A DNA stretch of 64,000 nt from NCBI GenBank assembly GCA_951813325.1, contig OX638350.1, forward strand, positions 3,329,954 to 3,393,953. Reading direction: 5' to 3'. The position numbers and the translations under genes are program-made. Under the pieces are notes generated by a model, which did no database searches, was not told the origin of the DNA, and saw only the letters and a list, made by a program, of their open reading frames with translations. Of this stretch, positions 26,369 to 35,334 are shown in pieces; positions within the stretch are counted from its first letter, which is position 1; every line of letters begins with the position of its first letter. This stretch comes from an uncultured Acidimicrobiales bacterium (lineage in GTDB: Bacteria; Actinomycetota; Acidimicrobiia; Acidimicrobiales; Bin134).

Positions 26369-27618
26369 TGTCGCGAGACATGGGAACATCGCGGCGCTGG
26401 TCCAGGGTGGGGGATGTCGAGGGCCCGCCTTGTTGTCACCGCTGTCGTCGTGGAGGGGCGAACCCACGCCGAAGTGGCCGCCGAGTACGGCCTTTCGAGG
26501 TCGCAGGTGACCAAGCTGGTGGCCCGCTGGCGGGCTGAGGGCGAATCTGCGTTCGAGCCGCGGTCCCGCCGGCCGCTCACATCGCCGGCCGCCATCGCCG
26601 CCGAGACAGTCGAGCTGATCGTGAGCCTGCGCGCCGACCTGGAGAGCCAGGGCCTCGACGCCGGCGCGCACACCATCTCCTGGCACCTCGCCCACCGCCA
26701 CGGCATCGCCGTGTCCGCTTCGACGGTCTGGCGCCGCCTGGCGGCCGCCGGCCTCGTCGACGCGAACCCCAAGAAGCGGCCGAAGTCGTCCTATGTCCGC
26801 TTCCAAGCAGACCTCCCCAACCAGATGTGGCAATCGGACTTCACCCACTGGCGCCTCGCCGACGGCGCCACCACCGAGATCTTGACCTGGCTCGACGACT
26901 GCTCCCGCTACGCGCTGTCGGTCACCGCCCACCGGCGCATAACCGGCCCCATAGTCGTCGACACCTTCAACCAAACCGGCGCTGACCACGGCTTTCCCGC
27001 CTCGGTGCTCACCGACAACGCCATGGTCTACACCACACGCTTCTCTGGCGGCAAAGGCGGCCGCAACGCCCTCGAAACCCTATTGGCCGACCTCGGCATC
27101 GCCCAGAAGCACTCCGCGCCCAACCGCCCCACCACCTGCGGAAAAGTCGAGAGGTTCCAACAAACCCTCAAGAAATGGCTCAAAGCCCAACCCAGCGCCC
27201 ACAACCTCGGCGCCCTCCAAGCCCAGCTCGACCAATTCACCCGCACCTACAACCACCACCGCCCCCACCGATCCCTCGACCGCGCCACACCCGCCACCGC
27301 CTACCAGCGACTCCCCAAAGCCCAACCCGGCCAAACAGGCCCCGGAACCCACCACAGAGTCCGCCACGACCGCATCGACAAATCAGGCACCGTCACCCTC
27401 CGACACAACGGCAAACTCCACCACATCGGCATCGGCCGAGCCCACAAACACACCCCCGTCGCACTCCTCGTAGCCGACCTCGACATACGCGTCATCGACA
27501 CCCAAACCGGAGAACTCCTACGCCAACTCCAACTCGACCCAACCCGCGACTACCAACCCCGAAACCAACCCTGAAAACCCCAACCCGTGGGTTCACAAGG
27601 TTCCAATGTCTCGCGACA
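26369..27618 (+). mobile_element. IS481-family insertion sequence
   Basis: Terminal inverted repeats begin TGTCGCGAGACAT on both sides and continue -N-GGAAC. One transposase gene fills the element, about 1.25 kb in all. No clear target duplication is seen. It lies 9 bases from the 3' end of tRNA-Pro. Confidence 0.75.
26414..27574 (+). CDS. IS481-family transposase
   Basis: DDE transposase of 386 residues. The N-terminal helix-turn-helix reads VVVEGRTHAEVAAEYGLSRS, followed by a second DNA-binding region STVWRRLAAAGLV. The catalytic triad is visible as WQSDFTHW, LTDNAMVY and CGKVERFQQT, with the integrase-core ending YNHHRPHRSLD. An extra C-terminal beta domain after about residue 310 (RHDRIDKSGTVTLRHNGKL) is common in actinobacterial IS481. 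The frame is intact, so the element may be active. C-rich codon use at the 3' half differs from neighbouring genes. Confidence 0.95.
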   Translation: MSRARLVVTAVVVEGRTHAEVAAEYGLSRSQVTKLVARWRAEGESAFEPRSRRPLTSPAAIAAETVELIVSLRADLESQGLDAGAHTISWHLAHRHGIAVSASTVWRRLAAAGLVDANPKKRPKSSYVRFQADLPNQMWQSDFTHWRLADGATTEILTWLDDCSRYALSVTAHRRITGPIVVDTFNQTGADHGFPASVLTDNAMVYTTRFSGGKGGRNALETLLADLGIAQKHSAPNRPTTCGKVERFQQTLKKWLKAQPSAHNLGALQAQLDQFTRTYNHHRPHRSLDRATPATAYQRLPKAQPGQTGPGTHHRVRHDRIDKSGTVTLRHNGKLHHIGIGRAHKHTPVALLVADLDIRVIDTQTGELLRQLQLDPTRDYQPRNQP

Positions 27619-27626
27619 TCACAGGG

Positions 27627-27638
<12 letters not shown>
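27567..27638. repeat. direct repeat right of IS481
   Basis: Right-hand partner of the repeat at 26268-26340, including the transposase stop codon, the right IS end and the tRNA-Pro 3' end. Confidence 0.8.
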
Positions 27639-27700
<62 letters not shown>

Positions 27701-27774
27701 TTAACCCAACAATACCAACAGGTGCGGGATTTCCACCTAGGCGGGGCGGTGGGCGGTAGCGACACCCTGCCGGC

Positions 27775-28140
27775 TCAACCCAAAACAGACGCCACCGCCC
27801 GCTGCACGCTCACCGGGTCCAGCGGCTTCACCAGCCAGCCATCCGACCTAGCCTGCTTCGCCAGGTAAACGTCAGCCTCACGATCCAGCAACATCAACAC
27901 CCGCGTCTCCGGCACCCGTCCCATCTCCGCTTCCAGCCGCAAATCCAGACAGGTCGCCATTCCCCCCATGTTGCCGATCTGAAGATCGCAGATCACCACG
28001 TCCGGCTGCTGCTCTTGCACCGCAGCCAACACCTCAACCCCAGTCCGCACTCTGCTGACCTCGGATACATCGCTCCCCAGAGCGGCGTCTACTGTGTGGT
28101 ACACAGAGTCGCTGTCGGTGGCCAAGAGCACGTGGGTCAC
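27775..28140 (-). CDS. stand-alone response-regulator receiver domain protein
   Basis: A 121-residue receiver domain without an output domain. It opens VTHVLLATDSDSVYHTVDAA, has the phospho-acceptor strand PDVVICDLQIGNMGG, and the conserved Lys in DGWLVKPLDP. The start is GTG, 9 bases after TACCAT, with no ribosome binding site; an upstream in-frame ATG lacks family sequence. It is divergent from a STAS gene, a pairing that suggests a partner-switching or signalling module. Its kinase is not in view. Confidence 0.85.
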   Translation of the reverse strand: MTHVLLATDSDSVYHTVDAALGSDVSEVSRVRTGVEVLAAVQEQQPDVVICDLQIGNMGGMATCLDLRLEAEMGRVPETRVLMLLDREADVYLAKQARSDGWLVKPLDPVSVQRAVASVLG

Positions 28141-28149
28141 GCTTCGATG

Positions 28150-28155
28150 GTACCC
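28150..28155 (-). promoter_or_regulatory. putative -10 box of receiver gene
   Basis: TACCAT on the minus strand, 9 bases before the GTG start; leaderless pattern. Confidence 0.35.
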
Positions 28156-28237
28156 AACCCGATTCCTCAACAACCTGCTGGGGCGATGGCATTGGGCCTG
28201 TCTCGCGTTAGCATCGGGGCGGTCAAGGGGAGGCGCT

Positions 28238-28594
28238 TTGCTCGAGATCGATGTCGAAAACCTAGACACCCATACGGTGCTTCGCCCCAGCGGTGAAATC
28301 GATGCCTACACCGTGGCCCAATTTCGAGAGCGGATCGGCGACTTGGCCCTTGCACCGCGGTTACTCATCGACTTGGGGTCGGTTCCGTTCATGGACTCCG
28401 CTGGATTGGGGGCGCTAATCGGCGGAATCCGACGGATTCGCGATTCCGACGGTGAAGTCGTGGTGGCCTGTGGTGAGGGGGCGCTGGCCCGACTGCTTCA
28501 CACCACCGGTTTCGACCGGATCGTCCCGGTGGCTGAGACCCCCGAAGAAGCGCTGGCCTCGCTGCTCGGTGAAGAATCACCCGAGGCGTTGTAG
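28238..28594 (+). CDS. STAS-domain anti-anti-sigma factor
   Basis: A 118-residue STAS protein that probably binds and frees an anti-sigma kinase partner. The core reads RPSGEIDAYTVAQFRERI, then LIDLGSVPFMDSAGLGALIG, where the Ser of DSAGLG is the usual phosphorylation site. The start is a TTG with AAGGGGAGG 4 bases upstream; the frame continues open upstream but without conserved sequence. It is followed 8 bases later by the NfeD-like gene. Confidence 0.88.
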   Translation: MLEIDVENLDTHTVLRPSGEIDAYTVAQFRERIGDLALAPRLLIDLGSVPFMDSAGLGALIGGIRRIRDSDGEVVVACGEGALARLLHTTGFDRIVPVAETPEEALASLLGEESPEAL

Positions 28595-28602
28595 ACACAA
28601 AA

Positions 28603-29991
28603 GTGCGAACCCCTCGATGGAAGTTGGCTGCTGCCTGTCTCGTTGGGGGTGGTGTGTTGGCAGCTCTCGGCTCGACCGGGGTAGAAGCCCAGCCGAGCCG
28701 AGGAGCTGATAGCGGTGTGGCCGTGGTGGTGGAGGTCACCGGCTTGCTCGATCCGGTCATGGCCGACCTGATTGAAGACTCGGTGGCCGATGTCGCCGAT
28801 GCCGGCGCCCGCCTGCTGGTATTCCGGGTGGACAGCAACCGTTCTGTCGTGTCTGACGACCGCTTGGCGGAATTGGCCGATGCTATTGCCGGATCGCCGG
28901 TGCCCATCGCGATTTGGGTCGGTCCCAATGGGGCTTCTCTGGAAAGAAAAGTGGCCCAGCTCTTTGCAACCGCCGATGAAGTCGGCATCGCGCCCGGCAC
29001 CCGGGTGGGCGACCTCGGCCCGCAGCTTCCGCAATTGGCCGACCACGCGGTGGCCTGGGACAACCAGGAGCTGATCAGAGACCAGAAGCTCGGATGGCGA
29101 CAGCTCATTTCCGAGGGGGTGATCGCCTGTGAACCCCGCACCATCGACGATCTTCGGGACCGCTACGCCGAAGCAGGCATTCCCTTTGACGCCGGATCTG
29201 CTCGGGTTCCTTCCGTAGAAGAACAGTGCGTCGCCCCGCTGATCGGCGACTTCTTGGTCGACTTGGATGATCTCGGCTTCGAGTCGGATGTCGTCGAGGT
29301 CGACGGCCAGCCGCGTCTGGAGCCGATTACCCAGGTTCAGTTCCGGGGCTTGTCGCTCGCCCATCAGCTGTTCCACACCGTGGCCAGCCCGCCGGTCGCC
29401 TATTTGCTCTTGTCCATCGCCATGGGCTTGATGCTGTTCGAGTTCTTCACCGCGGGCATCGGGGTGGCCGGCGTGGTGGGGGCCTTGCTGTTCATCTTGG
29501 CCGGTTACGGCCTCTCTGTACTGCCTCACAACACTTGGGCGCTGGTCTTGCTGGCCGCGTCGATGGTGGCGTTCGGCATCGACATCCAAACCTCTGTTCC
29601 CCGCTTTTGGACTGTTGTTGGGATGATCTTGTTCGCCGCCGGCACATGGTGGCTCTATGACGGAGTGTCAATGTCTTGGATTCCCATGGTGGTGATGACC
29701 GGGGCTGTGGCCGTGGCCATGTTCGCGGGGATGCCGTCGATGGTCCGCACCCGCTTCTCAACGCCGACCATCGGCCGAGACTGGATGATCGATGAGTTGG
29801 GCGAGGTTGTCGAAGACGTCTCCCCCGACGGGGTGATCCGAATTCGCGGCGCACTGTGGAGGGCTCGAGCCAACCGGGCGACTCCGGTGACTGCTGGCGA
29901 CCAGGTCAGAGTGATTGAAATTGATGGTCTTTGGTTGGAAGTAGAGCCCATGGAAGGCGCGGCTCGTGATTATCGGGAGCCCCGTAAGTAG
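28603..29991 (+). CDS. NfeD-like membrane protein with ClpP-type domain
   Basis: A 462-residue protein: signal-like helix (residues 8-25), an extracytoplasmic ClpP/crotonase-fold domain (about 40-240, with VVVEVTGLLDPVMADLIEDS and WVGPNGASLERKV, whose NGAS Ser could be the nucleophile), five to six membrane helices (about 265-385) and an NfeD C-terminal OB-fold (DELGEVVEDVSPDGVIRIRG). NfeD proteins are linked to membrane protein quality control and partner with stomatin-like proteins; no stomatin gene adjoins. The segment after the Ser is shorter than in canonical NfeD proteases, and I cannot place the catalytic Lys. The start is GTG, 8 bases after the STAS stop. Confidence 0.85.
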   Translation: MRTPRWKLAAACLVGGGVLAALGSTGVEAQPSRGADSGVAVVVEVTGLLDPVMADLIEDSVADVADAGARLLVFRVDSNRSVVSDDRLAELADAIAGSPVPIAIWVGPNGASLERKVAQLFATADEVGIAPGTRVGDLGPQLPQLADHAVAWDNQELIRDQKLGWRQLISEGVIACEPRTIDDLRDRYAEAGIPFDAGSARVPSVEEQCVAPLIGDFLVDLDDLGFESDVVEVDGQPRLEPITQVQFRGLSLAHQLFHTVASPPVAYLLLSIAMGLMLFEFFTAGIGVAGVVGALLFILAGYGLSVLPHNTWALVLLAASMVAFGIDIQTSVPRFWTVVGMILFAAGTWWLYDGVSMSWIPMVVMTGAVAVAMFAGMPSMVRTRFSTPTIGRDWMIDELGEVVEDVSPDGVIRIRGALWRARANRATPVTAGDQVRVIEIDGLWLEVEPMEGAARDYREPRK

Positions 29992-30108
29992 GGCGCTAGG
30001 TGGCCCTGAAACCAAAAATCCGGCCGAAATCTATTCGTGATTGCTTTGCTCCCGTCTTGTGCGCGGCCATCTTCGCCTATAAGGTCCGCCAAAAGGGGGT
30101 AGTCGATA

Positions 30109-30372
30109 GTGAGCGCTGTAACCAGTGAGAAGGCCTGGCAAGCGAGGGCAGCCTGTCGTGGGCCGCATGCGGCTGTCTTCTTCCCGCCCCCGTCTTTTGA
30201 GCGCAAAGAGGAGAAGCTGGAACGGGAGAGTCGGGCCAAGGCCATATGCGAGCAATGCAGCGTCATCGACGAGTGCCGTGAGTATGCCTTGGAAATCCGG
30301 GAGCAGCACGGCATCTGGGGCGGCCTCAACGAGTTGGAGCGTCGGGAGATTCTCAGCCAGTGGAGAAACTGA
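30109..30372 (+). CDS. WhiB-family iron-sulfur transcription regulator
   Basis: An 87-residue WhiB-like protein that binds a [4Fe-4S] cluster and regulates transcription, often through the principal sigma factor. The four cluster ligands are Cys16, Cys47, Cys50 and Cys56 (AAC, AICEQCSVIDEC). The beta-turn motif GIWGGLNELERR follows, then a short basic tail. The start is GTG with AAAGGGGGT about 8 bases upstream. The family is confined to actinobacteria and their phages, which supports the host assignment. The stop lies one base from the convergent selB stop. Confidence 0.95.
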   Translation: MSAVTSEKAWQARAACRGPHAAVFFPPPSFERKEEKLERESRAKAICEQCSVIDECREYALEIREQHGIWGGLNELERREILSQWRN

Positions 30373-30373
30373 G

Positions 30374-32092
30374 TCAAAGGCGCGGTCCAGCGATTCGCAC
30401 ATCTCCTCGCCGACGGGTCACGCCATTTCCGTCCATCCAAGCCAGCAGCGGCAAAGCGTACTTCCGCGTGGTATCCAGGCGCTCGCGTATCTCAGCCACA
30501 GTCACCCCGTCGGGCTGAGAGGTCAGCATCTCGGCCAGCACCGATCGGGCCGTCTCCAGTGCCATCGCCGCGAAGAACACCCCGTCTTGCTCCACAATCA
30601 AGCCCCTCTTGACCAACTCCCGCACTTCGCTCCGGTCTACTCCTGCGGCCTCGGGATCGGGCGGGACAAATGGAGTCGCCTCCAACGCCGCGGTATACCG
30701 GTGGTTCTCAAACGGGTCCGACTGGTCGATCGGGCGAACTCGACCCCCCTCGGTGGTCACGTCATCCAGCAGACTCAGCACCGCTCTTTCCCGATCATCC
30801 AATCCGGCCACATCCAGCCCCAGGGGACCAGCGGCGTCCACTGCCGCCCGAAGCCGGGCCTGGGTTTGTTCGAGCACCGATGGACTCACCACCCACCGAC
30901 CCACATCCGGCTCCCGCTGTTGGCCGGTCAGCAGGGTTAGGCGATCGGCATCCACCCATCCCCGCTCCGCTATCACGCGATCGATTGACAGGTCGGGCTT
31001 GGCCTTGGAAGCGGGCAGCATCGGTTGTGTATCGAGGACGGTTCCACCCCCGATGGTCTCGGCTCGGCCACTTTCCCGAAGAACAAACCGGTCGCCGGGC
31101 AGCAGCGGGAGATGGCGGGGGATGTGGAGCCGTACCAGCCCAGTCTCGCCCGGCGACAGAGTCTCGAGTCCAAGAATCCGCATTCTGGCTGGCAGCTCGC
31201 AGGTGCCGATGTAGACGGCATGCGCCCCTCGGCGAGATACCTCATGATCCAGTGTGCTCAATACGGTCAAAGAGGCGTCAACCCGGTTGGTCAGGTGCCA
31301 CTGCTTGGCCCGCACCAACACATCTCCCCGGAGAACTTCTTGGTGGCCCACGCCCGACAAGTTGACTGCCACCCGGTTGCCCGGCCCGATCTTGGATCGC
31401 TTGCTGTGGTGGCTTTGCAAGGCCCGGACCCTCACTGCGGCGCCCCTGGGCCGCAGATCCAGTTCGTCGTCCACCCGGATTTGGCCTCCACCCAATGTGC
31501 CCGTCACGACGGTGCCCGCGCCCCGGGCAGCAAATGCCCGGTCAACCCACAGCCTCGGTCGGCGATGATCGGCGGCCGCGGGTGTCCGATCCATCAGATC
31601 ATCCAGCCCGGCTCTCAGCTCCTCTAGGCCCAGTCCGTCGAATGCGTCGGTTTCCATTACCGGGGCGCCGGCCAAGAACGTGGCCTCCACTCGCTCTTCC
31701 ACCTCCAAGCGGGCCAGTTCGGCGAATTCGGGCTCGCACAATCCCACCTTGGTCAACGCGATCAGCCCGTGCGACACCCCCAACAGCTCCAGGATGCGAA
31801 GGTGCTCCTCCGATTGCGGCATCCACCCCTCGTTGGCCGCCACCACGAACAGGCAGGCATCCACTGCGCCCACGCCGGCCAACATGTTGCGGATGAAGCG
31901 CTCGTGGCCGGGGACGTCGATGATCGACACTGATCGCCCCGAGGGGAGTTGGGCTGAGCCGAAGCCCAAGTCGATGGTCAGGCCTCGGGCCTTTTCCTCG
32001 GCGAATCTGTCGGGATCGACTCCGGTGAGCGCCTTCACCAGCGTGGATTTGCCGTGATCCACGTGGCCTGCGGTGGAAATGGTGATGCTCAT
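30374..32092 (-). CDS. selB: selenocysteine-specific translation elongation factor SelB
   Basis: Carries Sec-tRNA to the ribosome at UGA codons marked by a SECIS hairpin. The GTPase part opens STAGHVDHGKSTLVKALTG (G1), then DVPGHERFIRNMLAGV (G3), and differs from EF-Tu by the SelB-type GLTIDLGF switch. Domains II and III follow, then C-terminal winged helices (about residues 400-572) that bind the mRNA hairpin. Length 572 residues is slightly short. selA lies 58 bases upstream on the same strand, and tRNA-Sec is 15 kb away. selD is not in the window. Confidence 0.95.
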   Translation of the reverse strand: MSITISTAGHVDHGKSTLVKALTGVDPDRFAEEKARGLTIDLGFGSAQLPSGRSVSIIDVPGHERFIRNMLAGVGAVDACLFVVAANEGWMPQSEEHLRILELLGVSHGLIALTKVGLCEPEFAELARLEVEERVEATFLAGAPVMETDAFDGLGLEELRAGLDDLMDRTPAAADHRRPRLWVDRAFAARGAGTVVTGTLGGGQIRVDDELDLRPRGAAVRVRALQSHHSKRSKIGPGNRVAVNLSGVGHQEVLRGDVLVRAKQWHLTNRVDASLTVLSTLDHEVSRRGAHAVYIGTCELPARMRILGLETLSPGETGLVRLHIPRHLPLLPGDRFVLRESGRAETIGGGTVLDTQPMLPASKAKPDLSIDRVIAERGWVDADRLTLLTGQQREPDVGRWVVSPSVLEQTQARLRAAVDAAGPLGLDVAGLDDRERAVLSLLDDVTTEGGRVRPIDQSDPFENHRYTAALEATPFVPPDPEAAGVDRSEVRELVKRGLIVEQDGVFFAAMALETARSVLAEMLTSQPDGVTVAEIRERLDTTRKYALPLLAWMDGNGVTRRRGDVRIAGPRL

Positions 32093-32150
32093 TTGAATTT
32101 CCTCAGGGTGGCGGCCGCGTCTGGATCATCCTCGAGCGGCATCGTGGTGC

Positions 32151-33422
32151 TCATCCAAGGGACTTCAGCGCAGCGATCACGTGTTGGTCGTCGTCGGGTG
32201 CCACCGTCCTCAGGTCCAACCAGGTGCAGCCTTCGCTCACTCGGGCGACGATCGCCGGGGTCCCGGCCCGCAGGGCGGCGGTTTGATCTCCGTCCAGCAT
32301 CACGCCGAATGAGTCGATCTCCGTTCCGGGAAGCGTGCCGCCGCCCGGCACCGACGCCATCTCGGCCACCTCGCCCGCCCCTGATTCGGCGACCGCCGCG
32401 TGAGCTCGGACTTGCAGGTCGGCCGGTGCCAGTGAAGCCATCCGCCAGAACTCGATGGCCTGCCCGTCTCGCCGCAAGTAGGCCAGCGCCACCTGTTGGA
32501 GCGCGTTCAGCACCAGGCTGCCCGGCCTCAGCGCGCGGGCCAGGGGATGCCGGGCGCACTGCCTCACCAAGTCGGCTCGACCGGCGATGATCCCCGCTTG
32601 GGGGCCGCCGAACAGCTTGTCGCCCGAAAAGGTCACCAGTGCCGCGCCATCGGCCAGGCTCTGTCGGGCGGCGGGCTCTCCGGCCAGCCACACCGGGGGG
32701 CCGTCGTCCAGCCAAGGGCAGGCGGCATCGACCAGTCCCGACCCGATGTCGGCCACCACCGGCACGTCCAGGGAGGCCATCTCGGCCACGGTCACATGTG
32801 CGGTGAACCCCACGATGCGGTAGTTCGACTGGTGTACCTTGAGGGCGAGGGCGGTGTCATTGCCCGAGTTCTCAACTGCCGAAGCGAAATCGGCCAGTCG
32901 GGTGCGGTTGGTGGTGCCCACCTCTACCAGCTGGGCCCCAGACTGCTCCATGACCTCTGGGACTCGGAACCCGCCGCCGATCTCCACCAACTCACCCCGG
33001 GATACCGCCGCTCCCCGGCCGGTGGCCAAAGCGGCCAGAACCAGCAGCACTGCTGACGCCCCGTTGTTCACCACGATGGCGTCCTCGGCTTCGCACAGCC
33101 GGGCCAGCAGTCGGGCCGCATGGGCGTGGCGGGATCCCCGGCGGCCTGATGACAGGTCCAGTTCCAGGTTGGAGTACACCGCGTCGGCTGCGAATGCCAT
33201 CGGTGCTCGTCCCAGATTGGTGTGCAACAGGACTCCGGTGGCGTTTACCACCGGCTGAAGCAGCGCCCGGGCCCAGGCGTGGGCGTAGCGTCGGGCCCGC
33301 TCTTCAATGTCCTCCGAGCCGCCGTCGGCGATGGCCGACCGGGCGGCATCCACCAACAAGGGATGGGGCAGGCCTGTGTCGGTCATCGACCGGGCCAGGG
33401 CATCCACCGACGGGGGTCTCAC
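32151..33422 (-). CDS. selA: L-seryl-tRNA(Sec) selenium transferase SelA
   Basis: PLP enzyme that converts Ser-tRNA(Sec) to Sec-tRNA(Sec) with selenophosphate. It reads RPPSVDALARSMTDTGLPHP, then VVNATGVLLHTNLGRAP, DLSSGRRGSRH and TFSGDKLFGGPQAGII, where the Lys binds PLP. The GTG chosen (423 residues) has TGAGG 4 bases upstream and matches the usual N-terminus; a GTG 12 codons earlier is directly next to the MITE. The MITE at 33459 separates this gene from fxsA. Ancestrally the two were probably about 40 bases apart in one operon. Confidence 0.94.
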   Translation of the reverse strand: MRPPSVDALARSMTDTGLPHPLLVDAARSAIADGGSEDIEERARRYAHAWARALLQPVVNATGVLLHTNLGRAPMAFAADAVYSNLELDLSSGRRGSRHAHAARLLARLCEAEDAIVVNNGASAVLLVLAALATGRGAAVSRGELVEIGGGFRVPEVMEQSGAQLVEVGTTNRTRLADFASAVENSGNDTALALKVHQSNYRIVGFTAHVTVAEMASLDVPVVADIGSGLVDAACPWLDDGPPVWLAGEPAARQSLADGAALVTFSGDKLFGGPQAGIIAGRADLVRQCARHPLARALRPGSLVLNALQQVALAYLRRDGQAIEFWRMASLAPADLQVRAHAAVAESGAGEVAEMASVPGGGTLPGTEIDSFGVMLDGDQTAALRAGTPAIVARVSEGCTWLDLRTVAPDDDQHVIAALKSLG

Positions 33423-33458
33423 ATGCCTCAGCGTATGGCCCTCGTAGCCCGCCGTCAC

Positions 33459-33626
33459 CTAGTGGTGTGTCGTGGGTTTAGCGCCGTGGATTGCGACGGC
33501 AGCGGCGTTCCTCGCAAGGCGCACCGACGCAGCCATACTTCCAGCGTACGGCAAGGAGGGGCAACGCCGCGAGGGGCGTCGATGCCTAGCAGGACACGCG
33601 CGAATAAACCCACGACACACCACTAG
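33459..33626. mobile_element. 168-bp MITE, copy 2
   Basis: Same length and ends as copy 1 at 16.76 kb, with one base difference (near 33589). It is flanked by CTAG at each end, in what was probably the palindrome CACCTAGGTG. The right-hand CTAG supplies the TAG stop of fxsA. It sits 36 bases upstream of the selA start. Confidence 0.92.
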
Positions 33627-34051
33627 GTGCCGTCGGCGATGTCGGTGTCGTGGACCGTTCCCGGTTCGGGGCTGTCGGGTCCGTAGTAGGCCACCCGATG
33701 ACGGAATCGGCGAATCACAATCGGGCGGATCACCATTCGGGTCGGCCGGAACAACAGCAGCAGGCCGAAGGCGTCGGTCACGAACCCGGGAGTGAGCATG
33801 AGGGCCCCGGCAAACAGCACCAAGGCGCCGTCCACCAGCTCGCGGCCCGGCATCTGGCCCTCACTGAGCTTGCTCCGCACCCGCCAGAGCACTGCCATTC
33901 CCTGGGCTTTGACCATCCAGGCGCCTGCCACGCTCACCAATATCAGCAGGCCGATCGTCTCCAGCGTCCCAATGCTGCGGGCTGTCTCCACAATCACGTA
34001 CAGCTCCACCAGCGGAACCGCGACGAACAGGAGCACCAGCCAGATGAGCAT
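33623..34051 (-). CDS. fxsA: FxsA family membrane protein
   Basis: Cytoplasmic-membrane protein of 142 residues; E. coli FxsA is known for easing exclusion of phage T7 by the F plasmid, but its normal role is unclear. The family start MLIWLVLLFVAVPLVELYVI is followed by RSIGTLETIGLLILVSVAGA, then FAGALMLTPGFVTDAFGLLL, giving three to four membrane segments. The acidic tail ends just at the MITE: the stop codon lies in the element's flanking CTAG. It starts 8 bases after the mrp stop, so the two are co-transcribed. Confidence 0.9.
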   Translation of the reverse strand: MLIWLVLLFVAVPLVELYVIVETARSIGTLETIGLLILVSVAGAWMVKAQGMAVLWRVRSKLSEGQMPGRELVDGALVLFAGALMLTPGFVTDAFGLLLLFRPTRMVIRPIVIRRFRHRVAYYGPDSPEPGTVHDTDIADGT

Positions 34052-34059
34052 GAACGGGC

Positions 34060-35259
34060 CTACCGGGAGACGATGTCGAGGTCGGCCAGAGCCTGTTCAG
34101 CGGCTTCAAAGATTCGCGCCGTGCAACCGGCCATGTCCACGGGAGGGACCTCTTCCAGCAGGCGGTCGGCGATGGCTCGAAACGCCTCGGCCGCCGGAGC
34201 GGAGGCGTCTCCCAGCACCACGGGAGCCCCCTTGTCGCCGCCGTTGGCCACCGAGCCGTCAATGGGCACTTGGCCAAGCAGCGGCACGTCCAGCTCATCG
34301 GCCAGCTCATGTCCGCCCCCGCTCCCGAAGATGGCATACGACTCTCCGTCGGGCGTCACGAACGCGCTCATGTTCTCGATCACTCCGGCGATCCGGAGAT
34401 AGTTAGAGCGGCCCATAGAAGCCACTCGGGTGGCCACCTTCTGAGCACTGCGGGACGGGGTGGTCACCACCACCATCTCGGCCTGGGGAAGCAGTTTGGC
34501 TATGCCCATCTGCACATCTCCGGTGCCGGGCGGCATATCGATCAGCAGATAGTCCACCGGCCCCCAGCGCACATCTTCCAAGAAGTGCTGGACGGCCCGG
34601 TTCAACATGAGTCCTCGCCACATCAGCGCGGTCTCCTCCCGGTCGACCAGGAACCCCATCGACACCACTTCCAGGGTGCCGTCGCCTACCTGCTTCTCGT
34701 TGGGGACGATCTTCTTCTCGTTTCCCGCTCCGGCCAGACGACCTTCGACCCCGAGCATTCTGGGCACCGAATAGCCCCAGATATCGGCGTCCATGACCCC
34801 GACCCGCATGCCTCTCCGGGCTAGCTCGGCGGCCAGGTTCACCGTCACGGTAGACTTGCCCACCCCGCCCTTGCCCGACGCCACCATCACGACCTTGGTG
34901 GTGGGGGGCACTGCGGTGTCAGGGGCGTTCTGGGCCACATTGAACCGGGCCTTGGCCATGGTGACGGCCTTCTCCTCCTGGGTCAGCTCGCTCCAGTGGA
35001 TCTTGACCTTCTCCACGCCGGGCAGCCCACCGACTCGGCTGCGGACCTCCCGCTGGATCTGGGCCCGCAGCGGACATCCCGAGGTGGTGAGCGCCACCGT
35101 CACCTCGACCAGCCCGTCGGGATTGACCACCGCGCCGCGCGCCATGCCCAGATCAACGATGTCGCTGCCCAATTCGGGGTCGACCACTCCTCGGAGCACG
35201 CCCATCACGTCGTCAACCGTCGGCAAGGCCGCGGTCAGTCCATCGCTCACCCTGGTCAT
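34060..35259 (-). CDS. mrp: Mrp/NBP35-family iron-sulfur carrier ATPase
   Basis: P-loop NTPase thought to carry or insert iron-sulfur clusters. An N-terminal MIP18-like domain (DDVMGVLRGVVDPELGSDIV) is followed by the deviant Walker A VASGKGGVGKSTVTVNLA and the Mrp signature DMPPGTGDVQMGIAKLLPQA. The ATG chosen gives 399 residues and starts the MIP18 domain; the open frame extends 42 codons upstream but would overlap the divergent promoter region. An A-type carrier gene lies just across that divergent promoter, which supports a cluster-assembly role. fxsA follows. Confidence 0.92.
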   Translation of the reverse strand: MTRVSDGLTAALPTVDDVMGVLRGVVDPELGSDIVDLGMARGAVVNPDGLVEVTVALTTSGCPLRAQIQREVRSRVGGLPGVEKVKIHWSELTQEEKAVTMAKARFNVAQNAPDTAVPPTTKVVMVASGKGGVGKSTVTVNLAAELARRGMRVGVMDADIWGYSVPRMLGVEGRLAGAGNEKKIVPNEKQVGDGTLEVVSMGFLVDREETALMWRGLMLNRAVQHFLEDVRWGPVDYLLIDMPPGTGDVQMGIAKLLPQAEMVVVTTPSRSAQKVATRVASMGRSNYLRIAGVIENMSAFVTPDGESYAIFGSGGGHELADELDVPLLGQVPIDGSVANGGDKGAPVVLGDASAPAAEAFRAIADRLLEEVPPVDMAGCTARIFEAAEQALADLDIVSR

Positions 35260-35334
35260 GCTATCGGGTATGTAAAGTCGCCAAGCTTGCGGGTAAACTG
35301 CCAAGGGTTCACAGCGCCGATAAGGGAGAAGCAA

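Noticed and set aside
29020-29140. Catalytic lysine of the NfeD-type protease
   Set aside because: A Lys exists in DQKLGWRQL, but its alignment with known NfeD enzymes is not secure, so protease activity is not claimed.
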